In this document: positions 25,192-36,880 of the stretch, piece after piece | Numbering within the stretch: position 1 is the first letter of the stretch | How the letters are laid out: every line of letters starts with the position of its first letter | Source: Lycorma delicatula | Taxonomy: Eukaryota > Arthropoda > Insecta > Hemiptera > Fulgoridae | Direction of reading: 5' to 3' | NCBI RefSeq assembly: GCF_047948215.1 | Contig: NC_134464.1 | Span: forward strand, 5,218,001 to 5,282,000 | Length of the DNA: 64,000 nt | The notes under the pieces: model-generated | Databases searched by the model: none | What the model saw: the letters and a program-made list of their open reading frames with translations, nothing else | What the model was told of the DNA's origin: nothing | Position numbers and translations under genes: made by a program

Positions 25192-26229
25192 AAATGAAAT
25201 GGGAGAGCCACCATTTTTTTTTAACCGCCCGTATGCTGGCCGTTAGGATGTCTCTACAGAAAAACATTTTCAACCGGTTGAAACGGAATTTTCAATCGTA
25301 ATTGAAATACGGAAGTTTATCGTATTAGCGTTATCGAAAGTTTTGTTTCAGGGATACAAGACATCGTCGATTAAAGATTATCGTAAAGATACTTTCATTA
25401 TACGTCCGTGTGTTTTTTGATAAGTTTTGTGAATTTTAAAAATGTTACATTTAAAGGTGAAATAAAACGTAAAAGAGTGGTGATCTAACGTCTAGTCTTT
25501 GACAGACCCGGTGAAAATATCGGTTGACATCAGAAACGGGTCGAGTTAGGAGTAAAAAGGAGATTACGAGTTCAATTTGTCGATAACGGTGGCTCGGTGA
25601 CGGAACGTCCCCATCTCCACGCTTCCTTATCAACCGGTCTTAAAAAAGAAACAACCGCCGTCATTTTGAAATGGAAATTTTTGGAAAAATGTTTACGCGT
25701 ACATGTATGTAATCGCATACGGTGCAAACAGTCGCACCAAACGGCTAAAGTTTCAGCTGGAAAATCAAAACTAAAATCGCTTTTACTTATCTTCAAGATG
25801 CGCTTATAAACGTTCAAAGATAAAGAAAATTAAGGAATTTATTTAATTTCTTTTTTAATATTGCGCCCCAAAATATAATGAAATAAGGGTATTCGGTGTC
25901 GCGTACAAATAAAGTTCCCGATTTTGATTATACACGATTAGAGAAATTAGAACAACAAATAATTGAATTGTCTTTGCGACCTCGGCTGTAAAGAATAATT
26001 TTTTTTTGAATTAAAATAACCTTTATACTGCTTATCTGAAGGTTGAAATAAGAAAAATTTTGTTTTAAAATTGGAACTCGTTCGGTATTTAATCTTTTAA
26101 CGTCGCTGAATCGCTATGTTATTTTATATTTTTCTCTATCGTTTGGTTAATCGAATAAAAAGAGTGGCAAACGGTATTTCCTTCATTTATCACACATTTA
26201 TATTATCAGGAACTACTACTTATTAAAAA

Positions 26230-26230
<1 letters not shown>
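25192..26230. other. Non-coding; overlapping chance frames
   Basis: Overlapping open frames of 60-81 codons at 25451-25817 on both strands share the same GC-richer patch. None has a recognisable motif. Confidence 0.35.

Positions 26231-26264
<34 letters not shown>
26231..26264. repeat. TA microsatellite
   Basis: About 17 uninterrupted TA units followed by CACAC. Confidence 0.9.
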
Positions 26265-26269
<5 letters not shown>

Positions 26270-26646
26270 TATTAATTCATTTTTTTTACAAAACAAAACA
26301 AAATGAGAATTAGTTTTTGAAAAAAAAGTTTCTATTTTTTTTTATAACATAATTCAGTGTGTTTATAATTGCTTAATGCTATTTATTTTCAGATATTATT
26401 CGTAAACAAAAGTAAGTAATTATCTAAAATAGAAACCTTATTTATTTTAGAACCGTCTTGAAAGAAAAGAATGAATTCGTTACGGTATTTCTTTCGATTT
26501 AAATTTTTGTACTTTTTATTGAATTTGTCTGATCATTTTTTTTGCATCGGTGAAAGTTATAACGAACTTCAAACGTTTACGGAAGAATGAAATCAAGTTT
26601 TTGCTTTTTCTTTTCCTCTGTCGTTTTTTTTTTTTGCCTTTCCAGG

Positions 26647-26690
26647 GTGTGTGTGGGTGTGCGCGCGTGTGTGCGTGTGTGTTTGGGTTT
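26647..26690. repeat. Imperfect GT/GC microsatellite
   Basis: GTGTGTGGGTGTGCGCGCGT followed by more GTGT units. Frames crossing it are low-complexity. Confidence 0.7.
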
Positions 26691-27453
26691 GTACTTTTGT
26701 TTCTGTTGCCCGATTTGTACTGTGTCTTTTTACTATAAAACAAGTGGAGTTTTGTTGTTATTGAGAAGAGAGATAGCAGATGGAGTGAGTGAGTAGTATT
26801 AGAGTAGCGAGAGCAAGAGAGTGTGTATATATATATATATATGAATAATAATAGTGAGAGCTGGCTGGCACCGCGCGTAAATGTAATCGGGTCATTCCCC
26901 TCTACTATTTAACCCCCCGCCCCCACCCCTCGCCATTTATCTCTTTCTCTATTATTCCCCCTTGACGCCGTTTCACGATCAAAACAACCCCACCCCATTT
27001 TCTAGTGTCACGTGTCTTCTATCTATCTGTTTCTACTCTCTTTACTTATTTTCTTCATTGAGCTTTGTACGATCGCCAAAGGTGTTTCTGTCTTTTAACA
27101 AAGTAAAGTTGTAACACTAAAATTGTGTTATTCGTATTATTTTGGTTTATTTATTTATATTTTCGTAACTTAAAATAATTTTTTTAAATTTATTTACAGT
27201 GACCTTTATCGTTTTTTTTTACAGATAATTTCTTTTTAAGAATATAATATGTACTCCTTTAAAAAGGTCTTCTAAAGAATATCGTCCTTTCAAAGAAAAA
27301 GTCTTAGATCCGATTCTTACTGAACCGAATACCGTTCGAAACTGTCGATCTGAATCCCCTTCCTTTACTGTAAATTTCATTTTCCAAACCTATTTTTTAA
27401 AATTAAATCGAACGGATCAAAATCGATTTCACAATTTTTTATTATTTTATAAT
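26691..27453. other. Non-coding with a C/T-rich segment
   Basis: A TA run lies at about 26825-26842. A strongly C-rich strand, with runs of C, spans 26895-26995. No exon seen. Confidence 0.4.
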
Positions 27454-27720
27454 CCGCTAGCGGTAAACTCGTCGACGCAAATCGGTTGTTATCAGCTGAT
27501 TTTCCAAGTCGAAGGTTATGGAATTCAAATCCTAGTAAACGGTATAGAATTTGAATAGTAGACAGGGGATACCTGTGTAATTTGGCGGTAGGGGTTCAAT
27601 TAACTATACATTCAGGGACGGTCGGTCTGTCTATACAAAACTACAGCTCGTTTACGTGTCGCATACGTCATCATCGTCTCATCCGGCCACGGGAGGGTTG
27701 CTTATTCTTCACTAGTCGAA
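27454..27720 (+). repeat. tRNA-derived SINE, family A, copy 1 (diverged)
   Basis: It aligns with copies at 30902-31205 and 50937-51229. The head has CTAGCGGTAAACTCGTC, then ATCAGCTGATTTTCCAAGTC, a B-box-like ATTCAAATCC, and the body GGTTCAATTAACTA and TCATCATCGTCTCATCC. It is more degraded than the other two. Confidence 0.65.
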
Positions 27721-29127
27721 CAGATCGCAACGTTAGGAATAAATAAATATTATTTTATTAATAAATGTTAAACGATTAAAAAATTGTTATCGTTTAAAGC
27801 TGTAACGAATTACAGCTTGATATCCGACTCGGACGGTCCGCTTAATTATCAATCGCAGACGCATATCTCTATAATTTATAAAAAGAAAAAACGCGGATAA
27901 TTTTAATATTATAGATTATGCTTTTTATTAAATGTTATTTAAAAGAACGTGTAAATAAATCGCTTAAATTTATTCTAGTAGTAGGATACAACGTGTTAAC
28001 TGTTTATGATAATTTTTACGAGCGTCCTCATAAAATTAAAAAAGAAAGTAATTTTTAACAGGATGAGAGGTATATGTTTACCCTCTATGCGAATGTTGGA
28101 AAACTTTAGCTGTATCTCGAGTCGATTTATTTTCTTAATGAAAAATAAGAAAATAAATTTTTTATTATTGAACTGCTCTGAAAAGATAGCGTATGCGTAA
28201 CATGATCTGTATTAAAAGATCTATTAGACACGTTTTATTATTCAGCAGAGGATTCCAGTTTTATAATATAATGCCAACCTGCCTTTTTTTTACGAGAAGA
28301 GAAGTTGTTGCATTTATGCTGCATCATGAAAAAGATTTCATTGTCCCTTGCCAAATCATTTTTTCTTTTATTCTATCTTTATTATTTTTATTATTATTAT
28401 GACTATTATTAAACTATCAGGTATAAATTTTATACCCCTCGCTGATTCTATTGAATTTTTTTTCGTACAGTATTAGTTGTAAATAATAAATTTCAATACA
28501 GACTTAATAAACTTCTTTTATTTACGGTATAGGATTTTAGATTTTTAATATAGTTTTATTTTTTCTATTATAACATTTTTTATATTTATTTTATTTTTAT
28601 CAAAAGCTATAGATTTAAATTCGTTTTCCCTAAATTAATTGTCTAATTATTAGAAAACTTACATTAAATTTATTTATATTACATTTATATTTAGATTACA
28701 TGTATATATTTATTTTTTATAATCGTTGTAATTTTTGTCGCTGCCAGTACATCTGTAACTTTTCTATATGTTCCTGTAAAAATATCATTAATACGAATAA
28801 AATTCACAAAATGTTACCAGGAGGGAAGGTATAATAAAGATTGCATACCGAGGAAAAATTACATTGTTAAGCCTATAACATTAATGGGCATACTAGAAGG
28901 GGTGCTTCAGTAAGGTCTAATATTTTTCACGATGGGAGTAACGCAGTATTAAACCACTTAATCGATGATTAAGTGTAATGTTGGGGTGCAAAACGTAACG
29001 TTTTTTCTTAAGGTATTAAAGTACGATCTAGATTCAGGATTTATTAAGAAAGTATTGTAAATACAAAAGAAAGATAAATATTAAAAATTAAAAAACACGA
29101 CTGCAGAAAAAAAGTGTATGTATATAC
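27721..29127. other. AT-rich non-coding
   Basis: Nothing recognised. The 64- and 69-codon frames at 28006-28402 are AT-rich and motif-free. Confidence 0.4.
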
Positions 29128-29184
29128 TACACACACACACGCGCACACACACACACACACACGCACACACGCACACACACACAC

Positions 29185-29241
<57 letters not shown>
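29128..29241. repeat. AC microsatellite, about 114 bases
   Basis: AC units with GC interruptions in the first half and a pure run at the end. Poly-TH and poly-CV frames across it are artefacts. Confidence 0.9.
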
Positions 29242-29242
<1 letters not shown>

Positions 29243-29408
29243 TTATACAGCCTACGACACTCCCGGTAACGTAAGGGTTCTCCAACGCGAGACGTACATC
29301 TTAATCGGTTCAGCCGTTGAGCCGCTACGGTGAAACAAACACATGTACATACATTCTAAATACGTACACTTATTTTTGGGCGGTCGTATAATACGGTAGG
29401 TTTCGTAG

Positions 29409-30787
29409 TATACTTCCTTGTGCAAAGTATAAGGAATTATTGTAATCCCGAAAAATTTCGGTTTTCAAATTTTAGGGGAAATATCCATTTTGACCATCCC
29501 TGAATCCATTTTGACTAGTTTCGGCGTGACGTCTGTACGTACGTATGAAAAAATATCATGATTCGACTTCCGGAAAATGTCGACATATCTTTGCGTTTCA
29601 CATCCCCCAGACCACAAAAAGCACCGTCAGTTCAAAAGTTTATATATATATATATATAAAACTTATGTAAGTAAAGTTTTTTGATATCTCCAACCATCGG
29701 CTCAGGGGGTGGAAAAATGGGGTTTTAAAGGCAAAAAAATCATCTCCCTTAATTGGCACAGTCACAGTATCGTACGGGTTTAAAGTGGTCATTAGTCCTT
29801 TAAAACTAACTAAAACTGCTATCTGAAGCAATTTTTTATATGACCAACCCTCACGGCAACGGATGACCAAAACCAAAAAACAAATTATCTTTATAATTTT
29901 CTTATTAAGGAAAATATGGAATTCAAAGTCCTTACTGTTCTTTGGATTAGCGTCTAAAACTTATCTAAGTAAACTTATCATTGACCCAGGGGGTGAAAAA
30001 AATGGGCTTTTAGAGACAAAAAACCATACCTACCTTAATAGGCACAGCATCGTATCGGTTTAAAGTAGTCGTTAGTCCTCTGACGTTACCTAAAACTTTT
30101 GTCTGAAAAATGTTTGACATGACCAACCCTTACGGCAAGGAATGACCAAAATATTGCTGGAATTGTAAGATGGGGCTTGTCGAATGCTAAACATGTGAAA
30201 CTTTTTTCACATGCAGCCATTTCGTATTGAGTAAATTTGATGTTTTTCATAACTTTAAGGCGGAAATTTTTTTTATCCTCAACCACCGGGAAATCTTTTT
30301 TCAACTTTTTTTAAAAATATATTGATTTATTAATAATTATTAACATCTGATTGTAAAAAAGTTTTACAACAATCAATAATTCAATGATAACAATAAAAAA
30401 ATCAGAAGTTATTAGTGAAATAAAATTTTTTGTACTTTTCATTTAAAAAAAAAGAAATGGAGTCGGATTCGAACCGATGTACGTTCCCCTTGTAAGAGCC
30501 AAATATTTCATTAATTTTAATTTTATTTAGCTGTAACTCTGGAACCGATGATAATAAGTACCACTAATGATGTCTCACTGAAAAGCTCTCAATCAGATCT
30601 AATCGACTATTCGTTTTTGACTTATGCGAGACATAAGCATACATACGCATATACGTACGTACAGAAATCACGTCGAAAATAGTCAAAATGGAATCAGGGA
30701 TGGTCAAATGGAAATTTCCGTTGAAATCGGAAAACCGAAATTTTTTGCGATCGCAATACTTCCTTTACTTTTTACAAGGATGTAAAA
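29409..30787. repeat. AGT-family compound repeat with head motifs at both ends
   Basis: The left end reads ACTTCCTTGTGCAAAGTATA and continues through the family head to TTTTGACTAGTTTCGGCGTG. The right end (about 30660-30787) is the reverse complement of the same head, ending CTTCCTTTACTTTTTACAAG. The right third (30312-30787) is a minus-oriented family copy, including GATTCGAACCGATG near 30468. The left interior (29560-30300) is a different segment, shared with 31960-32690 (GACCAACCCTTACGGCAAGG at both). It is either a foldback-type element or two copies inserted head-out. Confidence 0.7.
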
Positions 30788-30901
30788 ATCGAGATTTATA
30801 AATAACAATTATTTTTATCGGTAACTGGTCCCTGGTTATTGAATTTACTACTGTAACGATTCGATTTCGCAGATCTTGAAGAGTAGCAGGCTTAATCGGT
30901 A

Positions 30902-31205
30902 AACCCACCGAGTTGGTCTAGCGGTTAACTCGTCATCGCAAATCAGCTGATTTCAAAGTCCAGAGTTCTAAGATTCAAATCCTAGCAAAAGGCAAGAATG
31001 ACGTTTTTACGGATTTGAATACTGGATGGTGGATATCAGTGTTATTTGGTGGTCGGGATTCAATTAACCACACATCTCAGCAACGGTCGACCTGAGACTG
31101 TACAGGACTACACTTCATTTACATTCATACATATCATCGTCATTATTCCTCTGAAGTAATACTTTATGGTAGTTGCGGAGGCTAAACAGAAAAAGATAAT
31201 AACCC
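30902..31205 (+). repeat. tRNA-derived SINE, family A, copy 2
   Basis: Starts AACCCACCGAGTTGGTCTAG (A-box-like GTTGGTCTAGCGG). The B-box-like GATTCAAATCC is near 30972. The body is ACGGATTTGAATACTGGATG through GGTCGGGATTCAATTAACCA to GCGGAGGCTAAACAGAAAAAG. It is collinear with 50937-51229, whose boundaries are fixed by a target-site duplication. It runs straight into the AC array at 31220. Confidence 0.8.
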
Positions 31206-31217
31206 GGAAATAAAAGG

Positions 31218-31959
<742 letters not shown>

Positions 31960-32690
31960 TTCATAAGAAAGCTACCTATTGTAATGATTCTGCTTCCGGA
32001 AAATTTCGACAGATCTTCACTTTTCACAACCCCAGATCCCAGAACCACCGTCAGTTCAAAAGTTTTTATATATATATATATATTTCACTTTCTTGTGGAC
32101 ACGATAACTGCTGTAATTTTGCGCCAATCACTTTCAAATTGATACATAAAATATAATAACCCAAAATCTCAGCCGCGTTCGTTAATGGGAAAATTCGAAC
32201 CGTGGGGGGTGGAAATGGGAGGGGGGCTTTTTCGAAAAAAAAACATCGCTATAACTTTCTTATTAAGAAAAATATTGAATTCGTTTAAAGTTCCTACCGA
32301 TTTTTAGATAAGGGCCTAAAACTTGTTTCAGTAATGGTTTTTGATAACACCGACTGTCGGCCCAAGGGGTGGAAAAAATGGGGTTTCTAAGACGAAAAAA
32401 TCATACTTCCTTAGCAGGCACAGTGTCGAGTCGGTTTAAAGGTCGTTAGTCCTCTAAACATTACCTAAAACTTTTTTTCTGAAACAATTTTTGATATGAC
32501 CAACCCTTACGGCAAGGGATGACCAAAGTTTCGCTGGAATTGTAAGGAGATGGGTTTGTATGCTAAACATGTGACATTTTTTTCGCATTCGATCGTCGTA
32601 TCGAATAAATTTGAAGTTTTCTTAATTTTAAGGTGGAAATATTTTTCTTCCCCTATCTACCTTCCGGCGTGCCGAAAGGAATTTTTTTTT
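31960..32690 (+). repeat. Long interspersed repeat related to interior of 29560-30300
   Basis: Shared blocks with 29570-30300 in the same order are CTTCCGGAAAATTTCGAC / CTTCCGGAAAATGTCGAC, CACCGTCAGTTCAAAAGTTT followed by a TA run, GGCACAG...CGGTTTAAAG, and GACCAACCCTTACGGCAAGG with GCTGGAATTGTAAG and ATGCTAAACATGTGA. No coding frame. The head motif of the AGT family is not present at its left edge. Confidence 0.7.
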
Positions 32691-32757
32691 TACTAATTAA
32701 AGTTTCTCTTGTATAAAAAAGTTGCCTTATTGTAATATTAAAATAATTATTATTGCA

Positions 32758-32946
32758 GATATTTTAATAATAAAAAATAGTTAAACGTTTTTAACCGTGT
32801 TACCAGCAAAAGAGATATATGTTCTCAAAATCTTTCGGTTTTTTCAAACCATCATCAATAGATTAAAAATATTATAATAAGTCAAAAACTAAAACGAGTA
32901 CACAGTCATGAATGTTGAATGTCAACAGTATATTGTTGACTTATTA

Positions 32947-32998
<52 letters not shown>

Positions 32999-33121
32999 AC
33001 TTATAATATTTTTAATCTCCTGATGATGGTTTGAAAACCAAAAGATCTTGAGAACATATATCTTTTTTGCTGGTAACATGGTTAAAAAACGTTTAACTAT
33101 TTTCTATTATTAAAATATATC
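32758..33121. repeat. Snap-back (foldback) element 1
   Basis: The left arm 32758-32885 and right arm 32996-33121 are near-perfect reverse complements (for example CGTTTTTAACCGTGTTACCA against TGGTAACATGGTTAAAAAACG). The centre of about 110 bases is filled mainly by a 45-base TA run (32951-32995). The right arm carries CTGATGATGGTTTGAAAACC near the inner end. There is no coding frame. It is probably a non-autonomous DNA element. Confidence 0.8.
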
Positions 33122-33274
33122 AGCGGAAACCACGTTTAAGAAAAATATTTTAAAGTCTAATCTTTAGTGAAGGTTGTTTTATTATTATTAACAGTAATTA
33201 TTGTTTCTCTTTACCAACTAATTGCAATGTTAGTTAATTGTTTGTTATCTTTAGTTTGTTAGTTGTTTGCCTTG

Positions 33275-33278
<4 letters not shown>

Positions 33279-33315
<37 letters not shown>
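33279..33315. repeat. TA microsatellite
   Basis: About 18 TA units. Confidence 0.9.
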
Positions 33316-33320
<5 letters not shown>

Positions 33321-33769
33321 TGTTACGTAAATTTTTGTTAAAATGAAAAATTTCCCTTTTTCTTTTATAAAGATTCCCTATGTTATAACTGATGTTATAA
33401 CATAACTTTTTAGTATTATTTTTGTTAATCACGTGACTATAATTTTTTTTTATTTCAACATTAAAATAATTTAAAAAAAAAGTAGTTTTATGGTAAAAGT
33501 AAAAAATAAATATATTAAAAACTATAAAAAAAAACTAATTTAACGACATATAAACGGAAATAAATTCTCCCATTTTATTTCTTTTGATGAATGTTACGTG
33601 ATTTTTGCCTACGTGCTCTTTATGTCGTACTCATTTGTTTTATTAATGATATAGTAAGTATTAATAATATTCGTTTATATTTATCCATCTAGTATTTATT
33701 ATTTAAGCCATGTTAACACACATTTGTGTGTGTGTGTGTGTTTATATATACATATATACAATATCACAC
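33316..33769. other. AT-rich non-coding; short GT run
   Basis: A GT run lies at 33725-33741. Nothing else is recognised. Confidence 0.4.
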
Positions 33770-33779
33770 TGGTATCACA

Positions 33780-33813
<34 letters not shown>

Positions 33814-33823
33814 TGTGATACCA
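33770..33823. repeat. Perfect 54-base palindrome with AT core
   Basis: TGGTATCACACTGA, then 26 bases of alternating AT, then TCAGTGTGATACCA. Its right arm overlaps the outer end of the mariner-like element, and its left arm looks like an inverted copy of that end. Confidence 0.85.
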
Positions 33824-36182
33824 AATTCCTTGGCAATCTCTCAAGAGATGATTATTTAGCCAAAAATAAGAAAAATGTTCATAAACATAGGTCAGAACAC
33901 GGTTCGTTGGAGAGTTTCGGCTCGCGAAACATTTAGCCCTGCTTTCTGCTCCCTCTGAAATTAAACTGAACTAAAATTCTTGGTGTACAAATCGAAGAGT
34001 AAATTTTGACGCTCTCCTTTTTTTTATTTTCATATTGAGATTGAATAAAAGCGGTCTCGACCTCCATCTCAGTTATGTTTGAAGAAAAACGGGGTAGAAC
34101 GCGAAAACGTTTCCCCGAAAATACACTTTTTAGGTCTGGAAGAAAATAACATCTAATTTACCGATTAACAAATAAAATTTCTAGTTAACTCTGCAGAGAA
34201 TTTAATTCTAAGAAATTAGATTAAGTAGTCTATTAAAATTAAACACAAATTTGTGAAGTTAAACTTTAATAAAAAGCAAAAGGCACAAATAAGATCGGAG
34301 AAGCGATACGATTTTAAACAGAACACTTTTCACACAAATGCTAAAAATTATAAAAATACATTTGAAAGGCATACTTCTAAAATATATTAGAATTTATTTT
34401 CATAGTTTGGTAATAACAGCTGATCAACGATAATTAAGTTCAGCGTGTAGCATTTGAGCAGTGTTTGTGCTGTTATTGTTCGGTCAGCCATTCGCAACGA
34501 GCGATACCACAAATTTCTTTTCGTTTGGGTAGTCGTCGGACATGTTGTTAATTTACGGTAAAGTAAATAAAAATGGATCGGCTTCTTTGCCTGAATACCG
34601 GGAATATTATACGCATCGAAGAGTACCGGATCGTAAAACATTTGAGGCTTTGGAGAGGCGTGTTCGAGAAACAGGTATGCTTAAACCGTAACGATTCGAT
34701 GCCGGTCGTGAACGTTTTGCGAGAAATGCCGACGCTGAAGAACCGATATTGAAAGCGGTACAAATACCTCCCGTCTCAGGCACCAGAAGGTTGTCGCATC
34801 GCTTTCTCTTTTCATAATCAAGCGTGAGGTGAACGTAACGGGAGCAACAATATCGATTCCACGTAACACGTGTACAAGAGTTATTATCACACGATTTTCA
34901 TAAACGGGTGAAATTCTGCCGACGGTTAATTAGAAAAATGCGACCATCATCCCGATTTTGTAAGTAATATTCTAATTACCTATCGATTCTCTTTTACAAG
35001 AAACGTCGTTGCAAATTATTTAAACGCTCACGCTCTGACAGAGAAAATCTCCGTAAGACTGCTGCTACAAGTCATTTCCAACGCACTTTTTCACTTAATG
35101 CGTGGTGCGTTGTTCTCGGTGATAATGTCATAGGTCCTTTTGTCTTGACGCCAAGGCTCGATGGAGAGCGGTACTTGCATTTTTTGCAAACAAATCCGAT
35201 GGAACTCTTGGAAGATATTCCGTTTGCAGATATGGGTTTTCAATGATGGCGCACATGTTCACTACTGTCCGTGATGCGGTGGATCGTTTAAATAACACAT
35301 TTAGTAAATAACGGATCGGTCGAATCGGAGCAGTAAAATGGCCACTTCGATTTTCCGATCTCACGCCAACTGATTTTTTTTGGGGTTGGATGAAGTCGTT
35401 AGTCTATAAGAACCGAGACATCGTATAACAGAAGCCGGAACTACTATTAGCAATAATAATTATGCTATTAGACTTGCCCAGAATGGCGGCCACTGCTTTG
35501 AAGAAACGATTGCAGCTTTATCGTGTAACTATTTTGATATTTAATAATTTTTAGAAAAAAAAGTTCAAGTTTAATTTTTAAATCCGTTTTTTTATTCTTT
35601 TTCTTCTGTTATCGATAAGTTTTCTATTTGTTTACGTTTACGTTATATGTTCGAACCTTGATGAAAATTGTTCTGCTAAAATCGCGTCGCTTTCCGATCC
35701 AGTTTGCGTGTTTTGTTTCTTATTAAATTGAATTTTTCAAATTCGTCTAATTTTTATAGAAGTTATTTAAATAATTTTTTCAAAATTAAATTTTATAAAA
35801 GTTAATTAGAAACTTTTATTTCTTCATCGCTAAACTAATGAAGTTATGTTATTCCAAACCTAATAAAGTATATTTTCCGAGAAAAACGTTTCGTTTTTTA
35901 CCCCGTTTTTATTCAAACGTAACCGAGACAGAGGTCTGGAATCGCTTTTATTAAATCAAAACGCATAAGGAAACGCTAGATTTACCCCTCGATTGTAGAC
36001 AAAGAATTTTAGTACGGTTTAATTTTACAGAGGGAGGAGAAAGCAGGGCTAAATATTTCGCGAGCGTTAACGAATTTCGTTAACGAACCGTTTTCTGACC
36101 TATACTTATATGTAATATTTTTCTTATTTTTGGCTATAGAAGCACCTCTCGAGAGACTGGCGTACAATTTGGAATCGTTCTG
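33811..36182 (+). mobile_element. Mariner-like DNA transposon with very long inverted repeats
   Basis: The outer ends read CAGTGTGATACCAAATT (left) and, reverse-complemented, CAGAACGATTCCAAATT (right). Similarity then continues through GGCTCGCGAAACATTTAGCC / GGCTAAATATTTCGCGAGC, CTCTCGAGAG-type blocks and TTTTCTTCAAACATAACTGA / TTTTTATTCAAACGTAACCGA. It reaches about GAAAAGTGTTCTG (left, to about 34332) and GAAAATTGTTCTG (right, from about 35663). Each inverted repeat is therefore roughly 0.5 kb with scattered mismatches. Between them lies a broken transposase on the plus strand. Flanking TA is present on both sides (AT-rich site), so a TA duplication is plausible but cannot be proved in the TA run. 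Confidence 0.85.
34542..35543 (+). pseudogene. Broken mariner-type transposase
   Basis: Family proteins cut and paste the element at TA dinucleotides. The N-terminal part is open from 34542 (MLLIYGKVNKNGSASLPEYR, ALERRVRETGMLKP), a helix-turn-helix region. It continues after a stop with GRERFARNADAEEPIL, GTRRLSHRF and HDFHKRVKFCRRLIRK. The region of the first catalytic Asp (usually LFTDE) reads LITY near 34970, so that residue is lost. NVIGPFVLTPRLDGERYLHF and MELLEDIPFADMGFQ follow (35126-35245), then after a shift DGAHVHY with the second Asp. KWPLRFSDLTPTDFFWGW near 35338-35392 keeps the third Asp, and QNGGHCFEETIAAL ends at a stop near 35543. Several stops and shifts: inactive. Confidence 0.85.
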
Positions 36183-36713
36183 TATGTATATATTTATATA
36201 TATATTTATTCGCGTATGCGTGCGTAGGTTTTTAATGATGGTATAACAGATAAAGTATGCATTTGATTATTAATTTTATTTGTGTTTATAATTATTTATA
36301 TGTACTTCCGCTGTAAACTCTTTATCGTATATCGTCAAAACGTCTCACGACTTGTAAAAAGAAAAATGATACGGAAACGTGATTATCGACGTGTCTAATT
36401 TTTTTTATTACATGTGCTATTTGTTCACAAAAGATCATTATTTATTGTTACTATTATCATTATTATTTTTTTATTATTATTTACTAGTAGCGATACGGTT
36501 TTTATTTATTGTGATATTTCAGTAAAAAAATAGCTTATGTATTTAGGTTAATTAATATATGAAATATAAACGTTAATTATTCCGATGTTTATTATACATT
36601 TTTTTTAAATATTATTATTCTTTATTTTTTCAATAAGTCTGTTCTTCTCCCGTAAGTGTACTTGCGATATACGCGGTCACCTATACCTTTATGTTAAAAA
36701 ATATAAAAAAATT
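36183..36713. other. AT-rich non-coding
   Basis: Nothing recognised between the transposon and the following SINE. Confidence 0.4.
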
Positions 36714-36880
36714 CCGATCTCTTAGCAGAGTAGTAGCGTCTCGGCTTTTCATTCGTAGATCCCGGGTTCAAATCCCCAGGTCAGAATGGCATTTTTCGTA
36801 CCTTACAAGATTCTATTTCAAATCCGACGTACCAGCTTCAAGTTAACGGGGCGAAATCATCAAGCAGAAAATAAAAATGA
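36714..36880 (+). repeat. tRNA-derived SINE, family B, copy 4
   Basis: The head is CCGATCTCTTAGCAGAGTAG and TAGCGTCTCGGCTTTTCAT, with a near-consensus B-box GGGTTCAAATCCCC near 36763. The body contains CCGACGTACCAGCTTCAAGT and ends in an A-rich tail (AAAATAAAAATG). Confidence 0.75.

Noticed and set aside
29044..29333. Poly-CV and poly-TH frames
   Set aside because: Translations of the AC microsatellite, not genes.
34387..35364. Four minus-strand frames of 69-84 codons
   Set aside because: They are antisense shadows of the plus-strand mariner-like transposase relic.
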